A stretch of 64,000 nt of DNA from Flavobacterium cerinum. GTDB lineage: Bacteria > Bacteroidota > Bacteroidia > Flavobacteriales > Flavobacteriaceae. The translations under genes and the position numbers were made by a program. A model generated the notes under the pieces. It searched no databases and was not told where the DNA came from. It was given only the letters and a program-made list of their open reading frames with translations. Location: positions 3,162,001-3,226,000 of the forward strand of contig NZ_CP101751.1 of assembly GCF_024496085.1 (NCBI RefSeq), read 5' to 3'. Below, in pieces: positions 17,754 through 24,999 of the stretch (positions are counted from its first letter, which is position 1; every line of letters begins with the position of its first letter).

Positions 17754-18740
17754 CTAAAATGTAATACCGGTTATCGCTTCTGTCCACTTCCATAAACGTT
17801 GTGCATCGGCTTTATCCAGCGAATAGGCTTTTACTCCGTTCGATACATTTGTACCTGTTGCCAACACCGCAATATCAGCATCTTCACAATAAACACCTCC
17901 GATATCTTGCAATAACGGACTAGTCGCACACCATACCGTTGTTGCTGCACCTTGCGGAATTGTTTTTAGCGACGCAAGCACTTCCGGTAAAATAACGCCA
18001 TCGGCATCACAAAACCCCATTTTTTGAAATAGTTCCGGTGAAGCTTCTCTTCCCAATTCTGTTCCGTGAATCGATCCGGGATGTAATGAATAAGATCGTA
18101 TATTCCATTCTTGTCCGAGTTGATCTAATGCAACTGTAAATAAATTACAAGCTGTTTTCGATTGTCCGTAAGCTGCTAAAGTTTCATAGTCCCTGTTTAA
18201 AAATTGAGGGTCTTCAAAATGGAAAGGTGCAAATTGATGTCCCTGCGAAGATACATTGATCACTCTGGCTCCGTTTGCTTTTTTTAAAGCCGGCCATAAT
18301 CGCGCTGTAAGCTGATAGGATGCCAGATAATTGGTGGCCAGTTGGGATTCGATACCGCGATCATCTCTGCGTAACGGTACCCACATAATTCCGGCATTGT
18401 TAATTAATAAATGTAGCGGTCGGCCTGATGTAATAAATTTTTCCGCAAATTGATCAATTGATTCCGGACGCATCAGATCCATAGCTTCCAGTTCAATATT
18501 CTGAATTCCCTGAAGATTTTTCCGTGCTTTTTCAATGTCTCTCGCCGGTACGATTACCGTAGCTCCGGCAGCTGCAAGTGTTTTGGTTGTTTCCAATCCG
18601 ATTCCCGTATTACCGCCGGTTACGATGGCAATTTTACCGCTTAAATCGATTCCTTTGATCACATCATTAGTGGTTGATGTTGCGTTAAATCCGGAACCGA
18701 TTGGTTGTTGTAACGCTCCCTGATAATTGTTTAGTCTCAT
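17754..18740 (-). CDS. SDR-family oxidoreductase (retinol dehydrogenase-like)
   Basis: This 328-residue extended SDR shows IAIVTGGNTGIGLET (cofactor loop, about residues 34-48), LINNAGIMWVP, the catalytic region INVSSQGHQ and YGQSKTACN (YxxxK), and a C-terminus with YCEDADI. The layout resembles the WW-oxidoreductase/retinol dehydrogenase-like branch. It lies 27 bases upstream of the frameshifted SDR, so the two were probably one operon controlled with the AraC gene. The substrate is unknown. Confidence 0.87.
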   Translation of the reverse strand: MRLNNYQGALQQPIGSGFNATSTTNDVIKGIDLSGKIAIVTGGNTGIGLETTKTLAAAGATVIVPARDIEKARKNLQGIQNIELEAMDLMRPESIDQFAEKFITSGRPLHLLINNAGIMWVPLRRDDRGIESQLATNYLASYQLTARLWPALKKANGARVINVSSQGHQFAPFHFEDPQFLNRDYETLAAYGQSKTACNLFTVALDQLGQEWNIRSYSLHPGSIHGTELGREASPELFQKMGFCDADGVILPEVLASLKTIPQGAATTVWCATSPLLQDIGGVYCEDADIAVLATGTNVSNGVKAYSLDKADAQRLWKWTEAITGITF

Positions 18741-18769
18741 CTTTATAAATTTTTATTGTTTTGATAAGA

Positions 18770-18777
18770 CAAATGTA
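18770..18777 (-). promoter_or_regulatory. Putative -7 element for the SDR operon
   Basis: The minus strand reads TACATTTG (TAnnTTTG), 29 bases before the SDR start codon. Confidence 0.55.
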
Positions 18778-18927
18778 GTGCGGCGCTTTTCGCCTGACTT
18801 TGTTGAAACGTCCGTAATTACTTTGTTTAAAAGTCCATATGTTTTTATACGAAACAACAAACGAATAAAAAACAGAATTGTAATCACTTTATTGGTATCT
18901 TAGTAAGAGTAAAAGAATAGTATAACA

Positions 18928-19509
18928 ATGATCCGTTTGGCTGCTAAAACAAATCATACAATAAAGCAATTTCTTATTTTCTCTTTGTTAGGGCTTCTTC
19001 CCGCTATCGGAGCAGCGCAGGAAAAGAAAATCGTTTCATTATTAAATCAGGAACTTCAGAAGGAGATCCGCCGGCAAAAAAAAGATCCTGAAAATTATAT
19101 TGGTCCTTTTTTTGAAGTACTGCGGAATTATCATATCGGAATGTCCTCAATAAACGTAAATGACATACCAACCGATTCAATCATACAACATTCTATTACT
19201 AATAATATAAGAACAATCAGCCTTATTGTTCGAAAAAAGATCAGCGATTCTGATTATGCTATTGAAAAACAAGAAGTCCCTTTAAGCAAGATTAAAGCAA
19301 TTTCTAAAGATATTAACATTCTATTGGAGACAGAACCCGATGCCGTAACAGTTAAGACTACCGTAAACGGTACGGTTACAACTCACAATACCGATTTATT
19401 TTTCCTGTATTTATCATATAACAAACAAAATCAGGAGCTGGCCGAAAAGCTTATCAGTGCTTTTAAAAAAGCGGGCTATATCCTCAAAAACGAATATTGG
19501 TATGACTAG
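18928..19509 (+). CDS. Hypothetical secreted protein
   Basis: This 193-residue protein has a signal peptide (IFSLLGLLPAIGAAQ). The mature part is helical at the start and beta-rich later (TVNGTVTTHN). I do not recognise a family. Its stop overlaps the start of the next gene by eight bases, so the two are translationally linked. Confidence 0.65.
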   Translation: MIRLAAKTNHTIKQFLIFSLLGLLPAIGAAQEKKIVSLLNQELQKEIRRQKKDPENYIGPFFEVLRNYHIGMSSINVNDIPTDSIIQHSITNNIRTISLIVRKKISDSDYAIEKQEVPLSKIKAISKDINILLETEPDAVTVKTTVNGTVTTHNTDLFFLYLSYNKQNQELAEKLISAFKKAGYILKNEYWYD

Positions 19510-19936
19510 ACTTGTAATAGTACTCCTCTTTATGTACTCTTTCCCTGGTGTAACGGCGCAAACCGGAAAAAGCATCGATAGTCTTTATGCTGTAAAAGAT
19601 TATTTACTACAGGTAAAAGCTGCGGTTAATACTACCAATGTCAAGGAAAAACAGATTGCCCTGGATAGTTTAATACGTATCGGTATCCAACAGGAAAAAC
19701 GTTTAACCCGACACTTAAAGGTAATTTTACCGCACCGGAATGACGAACGGGAAAAAACGGAATTATCTTTTCATCTTATACTGCAATCAGTTGCTTTATA
19801 CCGTGCTGATCTTAAACAAAACAGCAATAGCAAATCGGAAGCTGCTTATATGAATAAAAATATTCCGCCTTTGGTAAACAAAATATACTATTATTGCCGT
19901 TTGGCAGTTAATCTAAAAGATACTAATACCCGTTAA
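19502..19936 (+). CDS. Hypothetical secreted protein, helical
   Basis: The chosen ATG at 19502 gives 144 residues beginning with a signal peptide (MTRLVIVLLFMYSFPGVTAQ); the longer frame would hide it. The mature part is predicted helical and Lys/Gln rich. The family is not recognised. It overlaps the gene before it and lies four bases before the zinc-ribbon gene, so all three look like one operon. Confidence 0.65.
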   Translation: MTRLVIVLLFMYSFPGVTAQTGKSIDSLYAVKDYLLQVKAAVNTTNVKEKQIALDSLIRIGIQQEKRLTRHLKVILPHRNDEREKTELSFHLILQSVALYRADLKQNSNSKSEAAYMNKNIPPLVNKIYYYCRLAVNLKDTNTR

Positions 19937-19940
19937 TCTG

Positions 19941-20384
19941 ATGAATTCCCGTTTTCAGGACCAAAATAAAACCCTTTCCGATTTTCAAACCGAAACATTG
20001 GTTTATTGTCCGTCTTGTGAAAAGAAAGCAGTAGCCAAAGTGGATTATCCGACAAAAAACGCCCGATTGTTTTGTACTAACTGCGGTTATAATAAAGAAT
20101 TGTCAACCCGAATTAGTATTTCAGGAAATACTGCGAGTCTTCAAATCGCTGCTCATCGCTATTTTAATGCCCGTTTATGGTTACAACATTCGTTTAAAGA
20201 AGACCTGTTTTGGGCCTATAATTATGCTCATCTGGACTATCTGGAACAGTATATTTCGGCTAAATTACGGGAGCATCATGACAGAACGCATTTTACACTT
20301 TTAGAAAAGTTGCCGAAGTTTTATCATGAAGCAAAAAACAGAGAACCGTTGTTAAAGATTATTCAAAAACTAAAAATCAAATAA
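19941..20384 (+). CDS. Hypothetical protein with zinc ribbon
   Basis: This 147-residue protein has a CPSC...CTNC four-cysteine zinc ribbon at about residues 24-48, then a helical C-terminal part rich in aromatic and His residues (NARLWLQHSFKEDLFWAYNY). No export signal is present, unlike its two upstream partners. I do not know a family with this plan. It may be a small nucleic-acid or protein-binding partner. Confidence 0.68.
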   Translation: MNSRFQDQNKTLSDFQTETLVYCPSCEKKAVAKVDYPTKNARLFCTNCGYNKELSTRISISGNTASLQIAAHRYFNARLWLQHSFKEDLFWAYNYAHLDYLEQYISAKLREHHDRTHFTLLEKLPKFYHEAKNREPLLKIIQKLKIK

Positions 20385-20396
20385 CCGATTGAAACT

Positions 20397-21128
20397 TTAA
20401 CTTCTTTCGTTCCAATAATAGCTATCCGGATAAATCCGTTGTCCGAAAATTGCGGTTCCCACCCGAACTATCGTAGCGCCTTCTTCGATTGCAGTTTCCA
20501 GATCACCGCTCATTCCCATCGAAAGTTCGTTCATTTCAACACCCGGAAGTTCCAAGGCTCTTGCTTCCTCCTGTATTTGTTTTAATAATCGAAAGCACGG
20601 ACAGACTTTTTCCGTTTCGGCACTAAACAACCCGATTGTCATTAATCCCTTTATTCGTAAGGCTGATAATTGCGCTACTTCTTTTATAAATGGTATGGCG
20701 TCATCCGGAGCAATTCCGAATTTACTGGCTTCTCCTGATGTATTCACCTGAATCAATACCTCCATCGTTTTATTTTCGCGTAACAATCGCTCGTTTAATT
20801 TTAAGGCCAAATCCAAACGATCCAAAGACTGAATACAGGAAATCGAATATTTTAGAATGTCCTTTATTTTATTCGTTTGCAGATGTCCGATAAAATGATT
20901 CTCGTGCGGAATATCCTTTAAACCGGCATATTTATCTTTAATCTCCTGAACCTTATTCTCTCCAATCAGCGTTTGTCCAGCTTTTAATGCCATTCTGATC
21001 CGGTCAGCCGGAACCGTTTTAGTCGCCAATAGTAACCGAATCTCATCCGGATTCCGATTACATTTGATTGCTGCTTTTGTGATCCGGTTTAGAATTGTTT
21101 CCAGATTATGTAAAAGAATTGCTTCCAT
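20397..21128 (-). CDS. YggS-family PLP-binding protein
   Basis: The protein is an alanine-racemase-fold, single-domain PLP binder. The PLP lysine is in LLATKTVPADRI, followed by GENKVQEI, HFIGHLQTNK, VLIQVNTSGEASKFG and LSMGMSGDLETAIEEGATIVRVG, all family landmarks. YggS proteins keep vitamin B6 and amino-acid pools balanced. The chosen start MEAILLHNLE (243 residues) avoids reading into the adjacent tRNA gene; an in-frame ATG at 21143 is the other option. The VPADRI-type motif differs from the VAVSKTKP form I would expect in Flavobacterium, so this may be a second paralogue. Confidence 0.85.
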   Translation of the reverse strand: MEAILLHNLETILNRITKAAIKCNRNPDEIRLLLATKTVPADRIRMALKAGQTLIGENKVQEIKDKYAGLKDIPHENHFIGHLQTNKIKDILKYSISCIQSLDRLDLALKLNERLLRENKTMEVLIQVNTSGEASKFGIAPDDAIPFIKEVAQLSALRIKGLMTIGLFSAETEKVCPCFRLLKQIQEEARALELPGVEMNELSMGMSGDLETAIEEGATIVRVGTAIFGQRIYPDSYYWNERS

Positions 21129-21148
21129 ACTTCGTTTTATCATTTTTG

Positions 21149-21218
21149 AGGCCGGGAATGGATTCGAACCACTGTACAGGATTTGCACATCCTTGCCTGA
21201 CCACTCAGCTACCCGGCC
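21149..21218 (-). tRNA. tRNA-Cys (anticodon GCA), anticodon loop one base short
   Basis: On the minus strand the acceptor arms GGCCGGG and CCCGGCC pair perfectly. A D arm (GCTGAGTGGTCAGGC) and a T arm with TTCGAAT follow the usual plan, and the discriminator base is U, as for bacterial tRNA-Cys. The anticodon region reads AGGAT-GTGCAA-ATCCT: a five-base stem with a six-base rather than seven-base loop around GCA. No CCA is encoded. The gene is 70 bases including the discriminator, one shorter than expected. Confidence 0.85.
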
Positions 21219-21225
21219 TTTTAAA

Positions 21226-21251
21226 ACGGCAAGTCAATTTGTACCTGCCGT
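21226..21251 (-). terminator. Terminator-like hairpin behind the GNAT gene
   Basis: Arms ACGGCAAGT and ACCTGCCGT (one mismatch) surround an eight-base loop. On the minus strand the hairpin is followed by TTTTAA. It separates the GNAT gene from the tRNA. Confidence 0.6.
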
Positions 21252-21260
21252 CATTTTACT

Positions 21261-21707
21261 TTATCGCCACCAATGATAATAATTATGAGCTGCATCATAC
21301 TCAAATCCACATCGCGGATAAAGTTGGTTTCCGATATCATTCGTTTTTTCCGTTTCCAACATCAGTCCGCAGGCTCCGGTTTCTTCACACCATTGTTTAC
21401 TGCGATCAATCAAAGCGACCGATAAACCTTTGCCTCTATAATCCGGATGAACAAACAAATCGCTTAGCAACCATTGTTTTTGCAGTTTTGTATAATGGAA
21501 TAATTTATAAAGTTGTACAAACCCAACCGCTTTGTCGTTTACAACTGCCAAAAAAATATCGGATTCGCTATTCAGAAAACGTTCTTTTAAAAAGGCTTTT
21601 CCTTTTTCTATATCCGATTGTTGTCGATAAAAAACACGATAATGATCGAATAATACGGCTGTTGCCTCCAGATCTTCCAGGCTTGCTTTTTTGATTTTGT
21701 AGTCCAT
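21261..21707 (-). CDS. GNAT-family N-acetyltransferase
   Basis: This 148-residue protein has the acetyl-CoA motif VHPDYRGKGLSVALIDRSK at about residue 92, then ACGLMLETEKTNDIGNQLYPRCGF, the typical GNAT C-terminal half. It resembles small histone-acetyltransferase-HPA2-like or amino-acid-modifying GNATs. It shares a promoter region with a divergent MocR-type regulator, whose target it may be. Confidence 0.85.
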   Translation of the reverse strand: MDYKIKKASLEDLEATAVLFDHYRVFYRQQSDIEKGKAFLKERFLNSESDIFLAVVNDKAVGFVQLYKLFHYTKLQKQWLLSDLFVHPDYRGKGLSVALIDRSKQWCEETGACGLMLETEKTNDIGNQLYPRCGFEYDAAHNYYHWWR

Positions 21708-21727
21708 GTTGTATTTATTTTGATTTT

Positions 21728-21763
21728 ACAGGACAAAAATATACCTAAACAGGACTATATTTG
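21728..21763. promoter_or_regulatory. Divergent GNAT/mocR promoters with direct repeat
   Basis: On the minus strand TATTTTTG (21734-21741) serves the GNAT gene; on the plus strand TATATTTG (21756-21763) serves the MocR gene. Two direct repeats ACAGGAC at 21728-21734 and 21749-21755 are exactly 21 bases apart, two helical turns. MocR/GabR proteins are known to bind direct repeats, so this is a candidate operator. Confidence 0.6.
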
Positions 21764-21794
21764 TGATCCAGTTTAAACATATAAGGTAGTCCAG

Positions 21795-23249
21795 ATGTTT
21801 CCGTTCGAACACATTATTAATATTGATAAAACCAGTAAAATTCCGATATACAGGCAAATTGCCATTGCTATCATTACAGCCATCCGAAACGGTTCGTTAA
21901 AAGCGAGTACACCATTACCGGGTAGCCGTGAACTGGCGCGGATATTACAAGTGCATCGAAAAACAATTGTGGCAGCTTATGATGAATTAAGCGCCCAGGA
22001 TTGGATTCTTGTGATTCCAAGAAAGCAGGTTCTCGTTTCCGATCGCATTCCGTTACTACCACCGAAAAAATGGAGTGCGGCTATTTCAGAATCGGCTTAT
22101 ACTAATGATTTTAGTCTTCCGTTCCGACAATTAACCGAGGATCAAAAAGAAACATTTTTAAATCCAATACCCGACATCATTATCGATGACGGGCATCCTG
22201 ATGTACGTTTATCTCCTATTTCGGATTTATTAAAAACCTATCGTTCTTATACCGGACGCAAACATGCCATCAAAACAGCTCATATCGGGACAACTCAGGG
22301 AACTTTAAAACTCCGGGAAGCTTTGGTTACTTATTTATCTGAATCGCGAGGACTTACTATCACCGCCGAAAATATCATGATAACGCACGGTGCGCAAATG
22401 AGTATTTATCTGGCTTCTCAATTATTACTAAATGCGACCACTTCTATTATTGTAGGTCAACCGAATTATCAGGTTGCGGATGCGACTTTCCGGCAAACCG
22501 GTTCTAAAATTATAACGGTTCCTGTTGATGAATACGGTATCGATACAAAAGCCATTGAGTTGATCTGTAAAAAGAGTCCCATTCATGCGGTTTATGTTAT
22601 TCCGCATCATCATTACCCGACAACGGTAACACTTAGCGTAGCAAGAAGGATGCAACTATTGGAATTATCCAGGCGCTATTCGTTTGCGATTATCGAAGAT
22701 GATTATGACTACGATTATCACTATACGTCATCCCCTTACCTACCTTTAGCAAGCAGCGCACATAATGGCCATGTGATTTATATCGGTTCTTTTTCTAAAA
22801 TACTGGATCCGTCTTTGCGTATGGGCTTTATGATCGCACCCCGTAACTTTATAGCACAATCCACCGCATTACGAAAACTTATTGACGTTGGCGGCGACGG
22901 TTATATGCAAAATGCGCTTGCAACATTAATCAAAGAAGGCGAATTAAAACGGCATCTTAAAAAGGCTAAAAAATGGTATCATCAACGACGGGATTTTCTG
23001 GATACATTACTAAAAACGCATTTATCCTCTTATGTCACTTATACCTTACCTTCAGGCGGAATGGCCATCTGGATTCAACTTAAAAAAGGGTATACCGTAG
23101 CTTCTTTAAAAGCTGTTAACCACTTAATTATTAAGGAAATTGACGAAACCAACAATGCTTTCCGATTTGGTTTCGCTTCTCTAAACGAACAGGAATTAGA
23201 AGAAGCTGTCATGACGCTAAAAACGATATTTGCGTCCTTGCACACCTGA
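21795..23249 (+). CDS. MocR/PdxR-type regulator (GntR HTH fused to aminotransferase-like domain)
   Basis: This 484-residue fusion has a GntR winged helix at residues about 14-80 (PIYRQIAIAI, LPGSRELARILQVHRKTIVA). A type I aminotransferase-fold domain follows: ITHGAQMSIYL, VYVIPHHHYPTTVT, IIEDDYDYDY and the PLP lysine in YIGSFSKILDPSLRMGF. Such proteins bind PLP, sometimes with an amino compound, and switch transcription. The likely target is the divergent GNAT gene and itself. The stop codon TGA lies inside an intergenic repeat (23239-23275). Confidence 0.9.
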   Translation: MFPFEHIINIDKTSKIPIYRQIAIAIITAIRNGSLKASTPLPGSRELARILQVHRKTIVAAYDELSAQDWILVIPRKQVLVSDRIPLLPPKKWSAAISESAYTNDFSLPFRQLTEDQKETFLNPIPDIIIDDGHPDVRLSPISDLLKTYRSYTGRKHAIKTAHIGTTQGTLKLREALVTYLSESRGLTITAENIMITHGAQMSIYLASQLLLNATTSIIVGQPNYQVADATFRQTGSKIITVPVDEYGIDTKAIELICKKSPIHAVYVIPHHHYPTTVTLSVARRMQLLELSRRYSFAIIEDDYDYDYHYTSSPYLPLASSAHNGHVIYIGSFSKILDPSLRMGFMIAPRNFIAQSTALRKLIDVGGDGYMQNALATLIKEGELKRHLKKAKKWYHQRRDFLDTLLKTHLSSYVTYTLPSGGMAIWIQLKKGYTVASLKAVNHLIIKEIDETNNAFRFGFASLNEQELEEAVMTLKTIFASLHT

Positions 23250-23275
23250 CAGATTTTTAAAACCTGTAAGGTGCG
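23239..23275. repeat. Degenerate CACCTGACAGG-family palindromic repeat
   Basis: The sequence CACCTGACAGATTTTTAAAA then CCTGTAAGGTG is an imperfect version of the palindrome found after the ATPase gene at 1479-1539. It overlaps the end of the MocR gene and supplies its stop codon. Confidence 0.7.
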
Positions 23276-23319
23276 CAATTTATAAAGATTCTAATTTTCT
23301 ATATATCGCAATTTTTCAT

Positions 23320-23350
23320 TTGTAAGTGACGTTATTTAAGTATAATTTCG
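23320..23350 (+). promoter_or_regulatory. Possible promoter of the T9SS-RHS operon
   Basis: TTG (23320-23322) and TAATTTCG (23343-23350, one mismatch to TAnnTTTG) are 20 bases apart, 30 bases upstream of the start at 23381. The mismatch in the -7 element makes this tentative. Confidence 0.4.
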
Positions 23351-23380
23351 CACTTCACTAACTTAATTGACAACTATTTA

Positions 23381-24988
23381 ATGACAAAAATGACGAATCG
23401 TACCTTCGCTAAAGGTAGGATTTCGGCACTACTATTGCCATGCCTTTTTCCGATGGTATCCCAGGCGCAGGATATTCTATGGGAAAAATCGTATGGAGGT
23501 AAGCATGCCGAGTTCCTCGCAGATGTACTGCCCACACCCGACTATGGGTTTCTCTTAGCCGGCAGTTCCTTATCCGACAAAAACGGAAACAAAGAAATGG
23601 CTTCCAGCGGTAATTTCGATTACTGGCTTTGGAAGATGGATGAACACGGATCGCCCGAATGGCAAAAAAGCTTCGGCGGTTCCGGTATGGATTTCTTGCA
23701 AAGCGTCCAATTAACTTCCGATGGCGGTTTTATTCTGGCCGGAATCTCCCAATCGACAGAAGGAGCCGGTAAAAAAAATAAATCCCGTGGACAAGACGAT
23801 TTCTGGATCATCAAGCTCGATGCAAAAGGAAGCGAACAATGGCAACGCACTATTGGCGGTAGCGGACAGGAACAACTCGCTTGTATCCGTCGTACCAAAG
23901 ACGGTGGTTATATTATTGGCGGCTCCTCCGCTTCGGGTAAATCCGGAGATAAAACCGAAGACCATTATGGCAATCTGGACTATTGGATTGTTAAATTAAA
24001 TGCCGAAGGTACCATCGAATGGCAAAAAACCTATGGCGGTAAACACCTGGATCAATTGAAAACCATCGAACAAACCCCGGATGGCGGTTATATTATTGGT
24101 GGGTATTCCAATTCTCCGGCTTCGGGTAACAAACAAAGCGATAACATCGGTGCCGGTGATTACTGGATTCTGAAAACCGATAAAAACGGTCTTGTCGAAT
24201 GGCAACGTACTTTAGGCGGTGACGGGGATGATAACCTGACGGCACTCATCCAATGTCAGACAGGCGGTTATTTATTGGGCGGAAGTTCCAATTCGAATCC
24301 CTCACGCGATAAAAGCAGGGCTAACGGTAAAGGAACGGATTTCTGGTTGGTGCGTTTGGATCAGGACGGGCAAACGATCTGGCAGGAAACCTACAACTAC
24401 GGTAAAACAGATTTGCTGACTTCCATTATTGAGAATCCCGATCATACCTTTTTAATCGGCGGCCATGCTGCTACAGAAGTGGGCGACGGAAAAAAAGACA
24501 AAAAGGACATCAACGATTATATCGCATTAAAGATCAATGATAAAGGCGAAGAATTGTGGAGCAAAACCGTAGGTAGTGACGGAGAAGACATTTTGTCCCG
24601 ATTAGTTGAAACCCGGGACGGCGGTTATCTGTTGGCCGGTACCTCTAAAGGTACAGCATCCCGTGATAAAAACGGTAGTCATGGCGGTAGTGATTTCTGG
24701 GTGGTAAAACTCAAAGATCGTTACAAAAAAGAACCGGACAAACCGGCGATCGAAGCCTTACCGAATCCGGCGCAGCAATTTACCAACATCATTGTGGGCT
24801 ATGACTTTCAGACCGGAACCGCATCGGTATTCGATTTATCCGGAAGACAACTCCAACAATTCACAATCGACAGTCGTACCGTACCGGTTGATTTAAGTAC
24901 GTATCCGGAAGGGATCTACATCGTAGAAATCCGAACCAACGTACAAAACAACTCGGTAAAAGTCATTAAAGGCATCCAACCTAAATAA
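23381..24988 (+). CDS. T9SS-exported repeat (beta-propeller-like) protein
   Basis: This 535-residue protein has a signal peptide (LLLPCLFPMVSQAQ). The body consists of seven repeats of about 60 residues, each like EWQKTYGG...DGGYIIGG...DYWIVKLN, a layout that suggests a seven-bladed propeller. The last 80 residues (ALPNPAQQFTNI, VFDLSGRQL, YPEGIYIVEIR) form a type A T9SS sorting domain, so it should be exported across the outer membrane and anchored or released. It leads an operon with two RHS genes (11-base gaps). Confidence 0.85.
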   Translation: MTKMTNRTFAKGRISALLLPCLFPMVSQAQDILWEKSYGGKHAEFLADVLPTPDYGFLLAGSSLSDKNGNKEMASSGNFDYWLWKMDEHGSPEWQKSFGGSGMDFLQSVQLTSDGGFILAGISQSTEGAGKKNKSRGQDDFWIIKLDAKGSEQWQRTIGGSGQEQLACIRRTKDGGYIIGGSSASGKSGDKTEDHYGNLDYWIVKLNAEGTIEWQKTYGGKHLDQLKTIEQTPDGGYIIGGYSNSPASGNKQSDNIGAGDYWILKTDKNGLVEWQRTLGGDGDDNLTALIQCQTGGYLLGGSSNSNPSRDKSRANGKGTDFWLVRLDQDGQTIWQETYNYGKTDLLTSIIENPDHTFLIGGHAATEVGDGKKDKKDINDYIALKINDKGEELWSKTVGSDGEDILSRLVETRDGGYLLAGTSKGTASRDKNGSHGGSDFWVVKLKDRYKKEPDKPAIEALPNPAQQFTNIIVGYDFQTGTASVFDLSGRQLQQFTIDSRTVPVDLSTYPEGIYIVEIRTNVQNNSVKVIKGIQPK

Positions 24989-24999
24989 GAAAAAAATAC

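Noticed and set aside
17727..17793. Longer open frame as start of the frameshifted SDR
   Set aside because: It overlaps the upstream SDR gene and lacks the first beta strand and the TGG cofactor start, which are present in the other frame from 17726.
21129..21188. N-terminal extension of the YggS-like gene
   Set aside because: It reads through the 3' part of the tRNA-Cys gene.
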